Assembly (NCBI GenBank): GCA_000697335.1
Contig: JNEM01008188.1
Coordinates: 1 to 13,131 of the forward strand
From: Conidiobolus incongruus B7586
Lineage: Eukaryota > Entomophthoromycota > Entomophthoromycetes > Entomophthorales > Conidiobolaceae
Direction: 5' to 3'
Length of the DNA stretch: 13,131 nucleotides
Shown here: piece by piece, positions 1-9,969 of the stretch
How positions within the stretch are numbered: the first letter of the stretch is position 1
Layout of the letters: the number at the start of each line of letters is the position of its first letter
The notes under the pieces: model-generated
Database searches by the model: none
What the model saw: the letters and a program-made list of their open reading frames with translations, nothing else
What the model was told of the DNA's origin: nothing
Program-made: the position numbers and the translations under genes

Positions 1-3000
1 TAATAAATATATATAATATTCAATTTTATTAATATTAAATTCAAAAAATATATTTATAGTATTTGGATTTAATAATATTAAGAGATAAATATTATTTATT
101 AACATAGAATAAATAGATTAAATATTTATATCAATATTAATTCAAATATCATTTAAGACCTCCTTTAATTTGATCACTATGACACAAGGGGATCACTAGT
201 TTATATTCTAGAATAAATTTATTATTTTGAATATAAAATATCTTATAAAAAGGTGTAATAATAAAAAATATTGAATAAAAGGGATAATATAAAGATATTT
301 GAGCTTTAAGGATTATTGGATTTAAAAATATGGTAATACTGAATTATATTATCTTTAATTTTTAATAATAATCTTTGTTTGATAAATGAATATATATTAT
401 GGTTTTTAATAGCAAATTAAAAAAAAAAGATTTGAAAATACATAATAAATTCTATTATATTCTTAATATTTATATTCTTAAAATTTATTTATTTTATAAA
501 TAGCTAATATATCAACTATTAATTAATATATAAATTCAATGAATTTTCAGAAATATCCTTGAAGGTTAGTTATTATAAATATTAATAATGATCGAATTGA
601 TATCTGTATATAAAATTGAAATAATGGTAAAATTTCTAATCATATCTGTAAATATGTTTTATGGAAATTAATGATCAAGGTCAGATATAAAGTCTTTGTA
701 TTTCATTCTTACTTATTAAACTACCAAGGTCATATTTATGTGGTGCATGTTGATACTAATAGTTTTCATTCACCACTCAAAATCTCATAAATAGTATTTT
801 CGGACCAAGGTAATAGTAATGAATAATATAACGTTAACAATGAAATAAGCATTGTTTGGGGACCATATTACTGATTAAATCTTTAGTTATTTTAAAATAG
901 ATATTAGAGTACTCTTCACTGGCTTTTGAGTAGCCAATGGTAACTGTACCCATTAATGTGCAGCATATAAGTGACCTTGATTGTCTAATAAAATCGGATT
1001 ATTATGAGTAATTCTCAAATAAATTAAATCACTAAGGTTTATTGAGTTTTAATTATTTATGATCAAAATGAATTAATGGTGCTAGATGGGTTAATTGCTG
1101 TGTTTATTTTCTTGATATAGATTTAAAATCGATAATTGTTAATATATTTATTATACAGAATTTATAATCAACAAATTTGACACAAATATCAAATTAAACA
1201 CAATAAACTTGAAATCACAGTATTATTTTTATTTTTTTTCAAAATTTCAAATTAATTAGTAGATATATCTTATTCTTTTATAAAACTATAAATATATGAA
1301 TTTTTCCAAAAAAAATGTAGTCTCAATTTGAAAACAATTGACAAAAAGATATTTATTTGTAAAATTATTAATGATTTTTATATTACAAATCGATATTTTA
1401 AAGCATTAAGATAAAAAACCCAAATATACAATACGCTATTTCTACCAATTTTGTAAATTTCTTTTATTCAACTTGAATTTATTAAATTAATATAATTTTC
1501 ATAATGCAATATATAAATTTTTATTTATAATTCAATTTGGATTAAAATTCCAAAAAAAAAATCAATTTAAAAAAATTTTAATATTAAAATTTTTAAATTA
1601 TATTTCTGAGAAAAAAAATCCTTACAAATTAAGTAATATTTAACCATAAGACTATATTTATTGAATACTAGGAAATAGATTGTATAAATATTACATTTTA
1701 TATATCTGGACAAGCTTTAAAAAATTACTTGAAAATTATAGACTTTATAAATCTTGTAGTTCAAGCAATTCAAATTAAAATGAATTTTGATATATTAATC
1801 AGTTAATGATCTATAATAGCAAATCAACCAAACAATCAATTCAATACTCAATATAATCCATCAAATTTTTAAATAGGCATTATAAAATCCTAAATAAACC
1901 ATTGGTGATGACGAATATAAATTTAAATTACTCTCAATATTAGTATTTATTATGGTTTGAAAAATTTAAAATTAATGATTTCATTATTATGTCATCCTTT
2001 AATAATTTATATGTATTTCACATTTTTATACAGTTTATATGCAATTTTGAATTGAAAGAGAATATTCAAAAATATTATTTGATTTTTTCTATATTTAGTC
2101 AATTAAATTTTAAATAATCCAGAATTAGAATCTAAAAAATCAATAAATTTTTTTAGGGTGATATAAAAGTTGACTATTCAAATACAATTAATTAATGTTA
2201 AAAGGTCTTACCCATCATAACAATCAATTTCTTTTATATGTTATAGAAAAAAAATTAATTATAATAAATATATAAATTTTATAGTATTAGAGGAAAATTT
2301 TTAAAAAAAATATTGTAATATTGTTAATCGCTGATATATTAAATTTTTGATTTGAAAAAGAAAGATTTTTTAAATTTCTATCTATGTATTCATTATGTTT
2401 ATTCTTATTCTACATGCATAAATTAATTGTGCCTTTACAGCTATAATTATGAATAATATAATGAAAGTTGATTAATGCATTGAAATATTTTGTTAAAAAA
2501 CTGATTTTTTATAATTTTAATATTCACTAAATTTCAGTTTATCAAGATGACAAATGTTCAATACTAAAAATTACTAAGGGACACCTTTTAGTTACATGGA
2601 TTTAACTGTAAAACATAGTTTCCACATTTATCAAGATCCACCAGATATTAGAATAAGTCTAAGAATAAACTACACTGCCGAATTTATTGAATATTTCAAA
2701 ATTTTTAAAATCAAATATCCAGTCATTTTTATTTTTAATATTGTATTCAATATAACATTCTACCTTATTAATGATAATCAATTCTTTATCATTTTGTGTA
2801 TTCCATGAATCTAATTAATTCATTGTTAAAACTCCCAATAATTGATACCAAAAATTTGAAAATGATCCAATAAATGTCTAACGTTTGTAACTTTAACCAA
2901 TCATCATCAACTTATCTCATCAAATGAAAAACTATTTAAATAAGATCTAGTGTGAAATAATTATTTTGATAAAAATGGCATAAAATTGTGTACTAAGTTT

Positions 3001-3287
3001 AGAAGAATTTTAAAAAAATTGTGTGTGGTAAAATTTCTAGCTCAAATTCCAATATTAATTTAAACAAGATGGCAAATAAAAATAATTAATTAGTGGTTTG
3101 TAAATTTGCATTGGATAAGATCATTATTAAAGGTATTTAAAGCTGGCATTTGCCTCCGATGGCGCTTTAACTGTTTATCTTTTTTTTCATAATTGTACAG
3201 TTCTAAAATCAACTATTTTTTTGGAATTATAGAAATAATTAATAAATCATATATCAATAAGAGTTTGTTTGTATTATAATATCAAAA
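1..3287. other. AT-rich spacer, no supportable gene
   Basis: I see no credible gene here in either direction. The sequence is very AT-rich, with many stops in all frames and many A or T runs. A patch at about 640-1110 is visibly less AT-rich and contains words such as ACCAAGGT twice, but its frames are closed and I cannot assign it; it may be a decayed gene or element. An open frame of 70 codons at 2596-2808 encodes a low-complexity, Ile/Phe/Asn-rich peptide and is most likely chance. The last 150 bases are the upstream region of the next gene, with an inverted repeat (3137-3170), a T8 run at 3180-3187 and an A-rich start context. Confidence 0.6.
3137..3170. promoter_or_regulatory. GC-rich inverted repeat upstream of first glucanase gene
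   Basis: TTAAAGC at 3137-3143 is matched by its exact reverse complement GCTTTAA at 3164-3170. The 20 bases between them are far more GC-rich than the surroundings and hold two competing small stems: GGCA/TGCC (3145-3148 with 3151-3154) and GCC/GGC (3152-3154 with 3161-3163). The element ends 117 bases before the start codon, so it could be a promoter site bound by a transcription factor or a hairpin in the 5' leader. Which of these, if either, is inference. Confidence 0.35.
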
Positions 3288-4823
3288 ATGGCTAGTAGTA
3301 GATTGCATCTAGCTGATCATACCAGCGATAATACCAGTCGTCAGAAAAAGAGCTTCTATCAGAGGAACAAAGTATGGATTTGGATCGCTTTAGTGATCTT
3401 GGGTATTGGTATCATCGTTGCTCTAGTTTTATTGTTTGCCGTGCCTACTACCAGAGTAATTAATAGAGATTATTCTTCTACCTCGTCTAAAGGGCTCAAA
3501 TCAAAGCCAGATTTGAATGTGATCCCTAAGAATATTGGATCGTTTGATGATTCCGCTCAAGCTAATCCTAATGTTCCTCCCCTTAATGAGCCTTTCCCTT
3601 ATCATAAAATCCCTGTTCGTGGTGTCAACTTGGGCGGTTGGCTGGTACCTGAACCTTTCATTGTTCCTTCCATCTTCCAGGACTATGCTGATAAAGGCGT
3701 TGTCGATGAATGGACACTCTGTACTCATATTGGTCGTGAAGCTTGTAGCAAAGTTTTGAATGATCATTACAAGAAATGGGTTACTGAAGAAGATTTCAAG
3801 AAGATCCGCGACGCTGGTTTGAATCACGTTCGTATCCCCATCGGTTACTGGGCTCTCGATATCGATGAAAGTAGCGAACCTTTTGTTTATGGTGCTTGGG
3901 ATGCTCTTCTTCAAGGTCTCCAATGGGCTAGAAAGTATGGTATTAGAGTCAAAGTTGAATTCCATGGAGCTCCAGGAAGTCAGAATGGATGGAATCATAG
4001 TGGTAGATTGGGACAAATTCGTTTCCTGAATACTTCCGTCCCAGAGAGCGATGCCTATGTCAAGCGCTTCAACAAAATTCTCATCGACACTGTCAAGTAC
4101 TTTAGTCAACCCGAATGGAAGAATGTCGTCACCATGTTTGGTATCCTCAACGAACCCTGGATCGGTGGAGGTACTAAGAATATCAATGGGACTCGCCAAT
4201 TTTACAAAGATGCCTACCATGCCATTCGTGGCGATAACAACGCTGGCCCCGTCCTCGTTTTCCATGAAGGTTTCTTAGGTATTGACAAGTGGGCAGGATT
4301 CATGCCTCAATCCGAATACGATCGTGTCGTTTTAGATACTCACAATTACTTGATCTTTGATAAGGATCTCGTCAGAAAGGACTTGCAAACCCAAGGCGAT
4401 TTCCCTTGTACCGCCTGGGCTAAAGATTTCGTCAAGAGCGACAAGAACTTCGGATGGACCATGTGTGGTGAATTCTCCCTTGCCACCAATGACTGTGGTT
4501 ACTGGTTGAATGGAATCAATTTAGGAGCCCGCTATGAAGGCACTTACCAAAATGAACCTGGACCACCAGCCTGTGACACTTGTACCTGCAAAGGTGTTGA
4601 CGACTGGAAGAACTTCAACGACGAAAAGAAACAATTCCTAAAGACTTTTGCCGAAAAGCAGATGGACAGTTTTGAAAAGAGTTTTGGATGGTTCTTCTGG
4701 AATTTCAAGACCGAGAACCATGTGAACCCTCACTGGGACTACTTCTTAGGACTCGAACAAGGCTGGATCCCCAAAGATCTTGACAATCGTGAAAACAAGT
4801 GCTCAGTGCCCAATGCCGCCTAA
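3288..4823 (+). CDS. Membrane-anchored exo-beta-1,3-glucanase, GH5_9-like (intronless paralogue)
   Basis: This gene encodes 511 residues, read as a glucan 1,3-beta-glucosidase that removes glucose from beta-1,3-glucan at the cell surface. Residues 1-28 form a polar, basic cytosolic tail. Residues 29-52 are one hydrophobic segment with no cleavage-site look, so a type II signal anchor is likely. A Ser/Lys-rich linker leads to the GH5 domain, which starts near 'PVRGVNLGGWLV'. Visible family motifs are RIPIGYW (182-188), HGAPGSQNG (226-234), the acid/base Glu289 in LNEP, His352 in THNY, the nucleophile Glu395 in GEFS, and GWFFWNFKTE near 468. A CDTCTCK motif and sequons (NHS, NTS, NGT) suggest a disulfide-bonded, glycosylated extracellular domain. 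The start lies in a CAAAAATGG context like those of the other two genes. Pro121 replaces the Leu usual in GGWLVLEP. There is no intron where the paralogue at 10196 has one. Lysine codons after residue 240 favour AAG (16 to 6), unlike the paralogue. A yeast EXG1 or Aspergillus exgD type of role is inferred from the family; the exact substrate is not shown. Confidence 0.93.
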   Translation: MASSRLHLADHTSDNTSRQKKSFYQRNKVWIWIALVILGIGIIVALVLLFAVPTTRVINRDYSSTSSKGLKSKPDLNVIPKNIGSFDDSAQANPNVPPLNEPFPYHKIPVRGVNLGGWLVPEPFIVPSIFQDYADKGVVDEWTLCTHIGREACSKVLNDHYKKWVTEEDFKKIRDAGLNHVRIPIGYWALDIDESSEPFVYGAWDALLQGLQWARKYGIRVKVEFHGAPGSQNGWNHSGRLGQIRFLNTSVPESDAYVKRFNKILIDTVKYFSQPEWKNVVTMFGILNEPWIGGGTKNINGTRQFYKDAYHAIRGDNNAGPVLVFHEGFLGIDKWAGFMPQSEYDRVVLDTHNYLIFDKDLVRKDLQTQGDFPCTAWAKDFVKSDKNFGWTMCGEFSLATNDCGYWLNGINLGARYEGTYQNEPGPPACDTCTCKGVDDWKNFNDEKKQFLKTFAEKQMDSFEKSFGWFFWNFKTENHVNPHWDYFLGLEQGWIPKDLDNRENKCSVPNAA

Positions 4824-6440
4824 CTTCAAATATTTTGTATTATTTTAATTATCACTACATAAACTTATTAGTATCACATTAAGAATTCTCTTCCAGTAAT
4901 TATCAAATTTCTCACACCAATCAATTTTCAATTGTTGAGCAAATTCGCATATTAGAAATTAATTAATTTTTCACATTAAACCAATTCAATCTATTTCTAT
5001 ATGTTTGATAATAATTATGAGAATTTGCTATCTATTTTTAACTGAAGTTCCCAGAAAACCTATATTTAGGTACTAGACTTACAACAATTGAAAACATAAA
5101 ATAAAATTTTGATGATAAAAAATTTCAAAAAAGTTTATAGCTGAATTGGATTATGATTCCAGTATGTTCTAGTTATTCTTAGATCTATAAAATCGCTACT
5201 ATCATTTAAAAATAGTCTATTTATTATCATTTTTTCTCATCTCTATCGATTTAACTATTTTAAAATTTGTATAAAATACTTAAATTGATAATTGAAATAT
5301 CTATATATATTTTTTGATATATTCTATATTTTTTCAATTAAATTTGTGTCAAATAATTATCAACTTAGGTTGCTTTAAATAAAAATTTAAAAAGTGATAT
5401 AGATTATTTTTAAAAATAATAATATTATTATTATTCCAAAAAAAATTATTAAAATATATATTCATTAATATATTTAATAAAATTGATATTAATAAAAAAA
5501 CTAAATAATTTAATCATTAATTGGAGTATCCATTTTTCAAATTATTATATAATCATAATTTTTTCAAAAATATTTCAGTTATCATATATTAATTCAATTA
5601 TTTTATACTATATTTGATTCTCTATTTATTGAAACTATTAATATATCATCTAAATTATTTTTTTCAAAAAATTATTAGATATTACTTCTAAAAATAGAGA
5701 AAAAAGAATATTTATATTTATTAAGGAAGAATTCTTCAATAGATGATCCCTATTTTGAATCAATAATAGTTATTAAACTATTCATATTATTCTATAGTTG
5801 ATATTCTGCATCATTTAAAAGACAATTTAAAATAATATAACGTGTAACCAATAACAAACGAAACCAGTTTATTTATAAATTAATTAGATTGTAATTTTAT
5901 AAATTTAAATTTTATTATAATAATCACAAATTAGTGTAATTATTTTGTATATTATTATTCTTAAAATCTATAATTTATATTTTTTACATTTTTAAAATTA
6001 ATTCAATAAATTTTATTTTATTTCCAAATTTCAATAGATAGTTGCAATTGAGAACATCTAGGTTCATTATTGACAAAGGTGTATTTTAATTTAATTCGGA
6101 TCCAAATATATGTATAGTTGTACAAGGGTTCTTCAGTGCAATGTTCATCAATAATACTGAACTCAATTAATTAGTGGCAAATATAATTTATGGCAATTTG
6201 ATAATTTGTATTATGATAGCAAAATATAGACGATATTATGATTATATTAATCAATTCTCTATATAATATATTCTAATACAATTCTGGTGTGAATTACCTG
6301 TAAACTATTTTAAAGAACAATATTTGAATAAATGATTTAATTCAATAATAATATTTATGAATTAATAGAGTTATTAGCTATTAATTTTGATTAGAAATGC
6401 TGAGTATTGAATTACATATTTTAAAAATTAAATTATTAGA

Positions 6441-6469
6441 TAATATAATATAATATAATATAATATAAT
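6441..6469. repeat. TAATA pentamer microsatellite
   Basis: Five perfect tandem copies of TAATA, followed by a partial sixth copy (TAAT). It is a simple-sequence tract in non-coding DNA and likely to vary in length between strains. Confidence 0.9.
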
Positions 6470-6487
6470 TTGATTAGAATTTCATTC

Positions 6488-6505
6488 TATAAATCCAAAT
6501 TTATT
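6488..6505. repeat. 18-base direct repeat, left copy
   Basis: TATAAATCCAAATTTATT here recurs exactly at 8072-8089 in the same orientation. The two copies bracket the extreme AT block at 6900-7980, with the left copy about 400 bases outside it and the right copy about 90 bases outside it. The flanking bases of the two copies do not match, so the repeat is only 18 bases long and chance is not excluded. Confidence 0.5.
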
Positions 6506-6596
6506 TAATATGAATTGAATTGTAAAACTTAGTTGAATATTTGGAAAATGATTTGTTAATTTAATAATGGGTTTATATTCAATTTGAAAGGAATAT

Positions 6597-6617
6597 TATA
6601 TATATATATATATATAT
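6597..6617. repeat. TA dinucleotide microsatellite
   Basis: An uninterrupted alternating TA tract of 21 bases in non-coding DNA. Confidence 0.9.
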
Positions 6618-6771
6618 TGAATTTTTATTAAAAATATTTTAATTATATTACTGTAAACTTTACCAAGTACTATTATTTATACTTTTCTAATATTGAAATA
6701 TCATATTTTCAGTAAATTGTTCAATTGTATCTATTATAAATTAAAGCTAAATTTTTTAATTTATTTTATTA

Positions 6772-6797
6772 CTATTATTTTAAATTTAAAATAATAG
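6772..6797. repeat. Perfect 26-bp palindrome
   Basis: Arms CTATTATTTT (6772-6781) and AAAATAATAG (6788-6797) flank the self-complementary centre AAATTT, so the whole 26 bases read the same on both strands. It has no spacer and could extrude as a cruciform. It lies about 100 bases before the extreme AT block. Palindromes of this size are not rare in such AT-rich DNA, so function is not implied. Confidence 0.6.
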
Positions 6798-6899
6798 GAA
6801 ATTTTTTAATTTTTAATTTTTCAAATATATTATTAATTTGAAATAAATAAATATATATAAAATTAATAGGATATTATATATATATAATAATTTTTTTGA

Positions 6900-7980
6900 T
6901 TAAAAAATTAACTTTTTAAAATTAGTTGTTTAATTTAATTATACTTAAATTAAATAGTAATTATTAAAAGTTTTTTATTTTGATATTAGTAAAACTTAAC
7001 CATAAACCCTTTAAAATTATTTAAATTTTACAAACAGCTTTTAGTAATAAAATATTATTTAAATTAACAATTTATTACTAGGTAAATTATTTTAAAGTTA
7101 AAAAAAAATTATCTAAAACTTGTTAAAATTTAAAAAACTAACTTTAACTATTATTTTTTTAATTGTTAATAGAGTAAAAAAATATATTAAAAATATATTT
7201 TTATTTTAGTTAAAGAATTATGTAAATATTTTTATATTAGTTTTATAAATATTTTATATATATTAAAGTTTAAACTCAAATTAATAAATAAAAATATAAA
7301 ATAAATACCTTATAATTTAACCAAAGCTTAAAAAAAACTAGAGTAGTTATTATTAAATAAAACTTATTAAAATATTGTTAAAAGCTTAAATTTTTATAAT
7401 AAATAATTATAATTGATGAATCTTAAATTTTTATATATAATTTTTTATTAAAATATAAATCAAAATATTAAATTTAGTTAAATTAACTTTTTTTATAAAT
7501 TCTTTTAAATAAACATTTTGTTAATAAATAAATATTAATTATTATAATAAATTATAATAACATATGTTATTTTTATTTAGTTTTTAAAAAAAAATTAATT
7601 AATAATAAATTTTATATTATTTTTTTAAATAAAAATATTTTTAATTAGTGTTTAATATAATTTAAGAAGATTTATTATTTTGCATGATAATTACAAAATA
7701 TATAGATTTAAAATTAAAAAAAAACTTTCTAATTAAAAATAACTAGAAAAAACTACTACATCTAATATACTATTTAGATTATAATCTATATAATTATAAT
7801 TTCTTTAAATAATTAAAAAACTAGCTTATAAGAAAGAAAATTTCTATAAAAAATTTAATTAGTTTATAAAACATCAAATTTTAGTTTTTAATAAAAAGAA
7901 TTATTTTTTAAGTGTTAGATCTTAACTAAAAGTATAGCAAAAAGTTATTAATAATAAAAGAAACTATTAAATTTATATTA
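6900..7980. other. Extreme AT block with RIP-like dinucleotide pattern
   Basis: About 10% GC and no coding capacity. The few G and C bases are not random. Counting by hand over 6901-7980, I find about 29 CpA plus TpG against about 74 CpT plus ApG, and no CpG. Nearby spacer runs the other way: 12 against 8 at 5881-6060, and 9 against 5 at 9361-9540. Loss of CpA/TpG with gain of TpA on both strands is the known mark of repeat-induced point mutation in fungi. The block may therefore be an old repeat copy mutated beyond recognition. I cannot name its family, and the edges are approximate. Confidence 0.5.
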
Positions 7981-8071
7981 TATATATATTTTTATATATT
8001 ATATATTAAAATATTTATTTATTTTGAATTGCAAAAAATTCCCATTATTAAAAATACAGAGTAATATTATG

Positions 8072-8089
8072 TATAAATCCAAATTTATT
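8072..8089. repeat. 18-base direct repeat, right copy
   Basis: Exact second copy of TATAAATCCAAATTTATT from 6488-6505, same strand, 1584 bases further on and just beyond the right edge of the extreme AT block. Confidence 0.5.
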
Positions 8090-8149
8090 CTCTGAAAATT
8101 TAAGTACATTTGACAATATAATATTAAATTAAAAATTTTAATATATTGT

Positions 8150-8480
8150 GGTTCTATTGATTGCTAGTAAAGCATTAATAATATACAAGGAAGTGGCTGG
8201 TTTATGATCTGTTTGATAATTTAAGTTAGGGTGTTTTATAGGGGTTTGTTAAGAATTTAATTGGTTTTACAACAGACCAGAGGTGATGATAATAATGTAT
8301 CTCGACAGTAGTTCTTTTATGGACTAGTTGTCAGCTATAGGTAGTGTAGTGAAGTGTATTTGGTTACTAGAGGGATAAGACCTTGAAGTGGTATGATAGG
8401 CCATTTGGGATCAAGACTTCATAAGGTAATAAATCGAGTGATTAAGTTGGTCGTTCGGGTTACCATTTATGTAACCACAA
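8150..8480. other. G-skewed, relatively GC-rich non-coding island
   Basis: This island stands out from the spacer by composition and strand asymmetry. Over 8221-8460 I count about 66 G and 22 C on the given strand, near 37% GC. All six frames are closed by frequent stops, and I recognise no spliceosomal RNA, tRNA or other known RNA motif. A perfect hairpin, GGTTAC (8458-8463) and GTAACC (8471-8476) around a 7-base loop, lies at its right end. An inverted repeat ACAATATA/TATATTGT (8113-8120 and 8142-8149) lies just before its left end. It could be a non-coding RNA gene on the given strand or the remnant of a mobile or coding sequence; the edges are approximate. Confidence 0.35.
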
Positions 8481-9711
8481 TATTTTGCTCAATATATTCA
8501 AAGTGATTCCTGGTAAATATTGATTTAATTAAATATATTATATATTGTAATAAATCTTCCAACTAAATCTAGTTCCTAATTCATAATATATATTATATCC
8601 CAAACCATTAATACATTTTAATAAGATATAATCTGAGATATTTGACGTGTGATCACTCTATATTAACTCAAGTAATGAATTTGGTATATTTATCTAGTGT
8701 AATGCACTGCAGGCTGCTTATGATTTTTAACTAATGTTTTTTATAAAATGTTAATTATGATATTTAGTTTAACCATAATTTTCACATTATTGATTGTTAT
8801 ATTAATAATAATTTGAATTTGGAAATAAGCTAAATACTATTTATATAGCGAAATGGGGATATGATAACTACAAAAGCAAGTATGATCAAAAGTAGATTGA
8901 ATTTCATCAAGTGATGATAGTAAATTAGTTGAGTTAATTATGTGAATTAGATAAACACATATATGTGAAAATTGACCTGAAGTATTGACTAATTGACAAG
9001 TTACTATGAATATATCATAAATATCTCATAATATTTTCAATTTTTTATATTATAGTAACAATCTATATATTGCCTTTTAACAATTTAATATTCAATTGAA
9101 ATTTTTTAATTGGAATAATAACCTGAGCATTGTTAATAAAATTTTGAATAGTTTTTTTGGTATTCATATATTTTAAGGGCAAAACTTGAGGATACTAATC
9201 AAAACTAAAGTGTTTAAATCTAAAATTTAAGGAAAATTTAATTAATAAATTTTAGCCTCAATAGTTTTTTTCATGGAATTATAAACCATTAGATAATTAA
9301 TAAAGTTGATTCAACTATAATAATTATGAGATATTCTACTTGATAACAATTATTTTATTAAATATATAATTTTATAAAATTATGATATTTTTTTATAGTA
9401 TATAATTTTTAATTTTTAATATATAATTTTTTATCAGTCACAAAATTATTTTCAATTTAGAAATCACTTTTAATTTGTATTATTAAAATTAAAATATGAA
9501 TGAAATATTTAAAAAATTTAAAAAGGTATATTATTATAAAAATTTTAACTATATAAAGTTCGGATATATAAATTATGATATAATATGGAATGATAGCCCA
9601 GTTTGAAATTGATCGCGGTGCATATTACCAAATCAGGTAATTAAAATATATTAGATATTATATAACCATAAATGAATGAACTAAATTAGCATTATTGGAT
9701 AAAAAGATTCA

Positions 9712-9735
9712 ATATATATATATATATATATATAT
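9712..9735. repeat. AT dinucleotide microsatellite
   Basis: Uninterrupted alternating AT tract of 24 bases in non-coding DNA, about 460 bases before the second glucanase gene. Confidence 0.9.
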
Positions 9736-9969
9736 TGATAAAATATTAAAAATTATAATATAATTAAATAAAATTATTGTAGAAAGATAATATTGATAAA
9801 AAAATTAACGAATGCTCAATAACTCAATTTAATATTGACTATTTGTTTATAAAATTAAACAAAGTGAACTAATTCCAAATTGATAAATAAAAATTTTAAT
9901 TTGATAGGAAATTTATTTTAAATATCGTTGAATTTTATTAAGTTAGGAAATTTTTAATTTTTTTAGAAG

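Noticed and set aside
2596-2808. 70-codon open frame on the + strand
   Set aside because: The predicted peptide is Ile/Phe/Asn-rich and low in complexity, as chance frames in AT-rich DNA are. There is no recognisable domain and no splice-supported extension.
625-3039. 14-base direct repeat TGGTAAAATTTCTA at 625-638 and 3026-3039
   Set aside because: Short, AT-rich and without matching flanks; expected by chance at this composition.
3180-3287. Possible 5' leader intron ending at the pyrimidine tract and ACAG near 3197-3200
   Set aside because: No convincing donor and branch site could be paired with it; only transcript data would decide.
3501-4265. 254-codon antisense open frame inside the first glucanase gene, with a similar antisense frame at 10616-10924 in the paralogue
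   Set aside because: The resemblance of the two antisense peptides follows from the sense-strand paralogy. The sense frame has clear GH5 motifs and a catalytic pair, so the antisense frames are shadows.
5415-5432. 18-base AT-only palindrome
   Set aside because: Made of AAT/ATT repeats only, so self-complementarity is a trivial result of composition.
8281-8300. GTGATGA resembling a C/D snoRNA box C
   Set aside because: No CTGA box D at a plausible distance and no terminal stem. A single 7-base match is not enough.
8449-8476. Possible tRNA T-arm or polymerase III B box near GTTCGGGTTACC
   Set aside because: The loop lacks the TTCRA pattern, and no acceptor stem, D arm or anticodon arm can be fitted around it.
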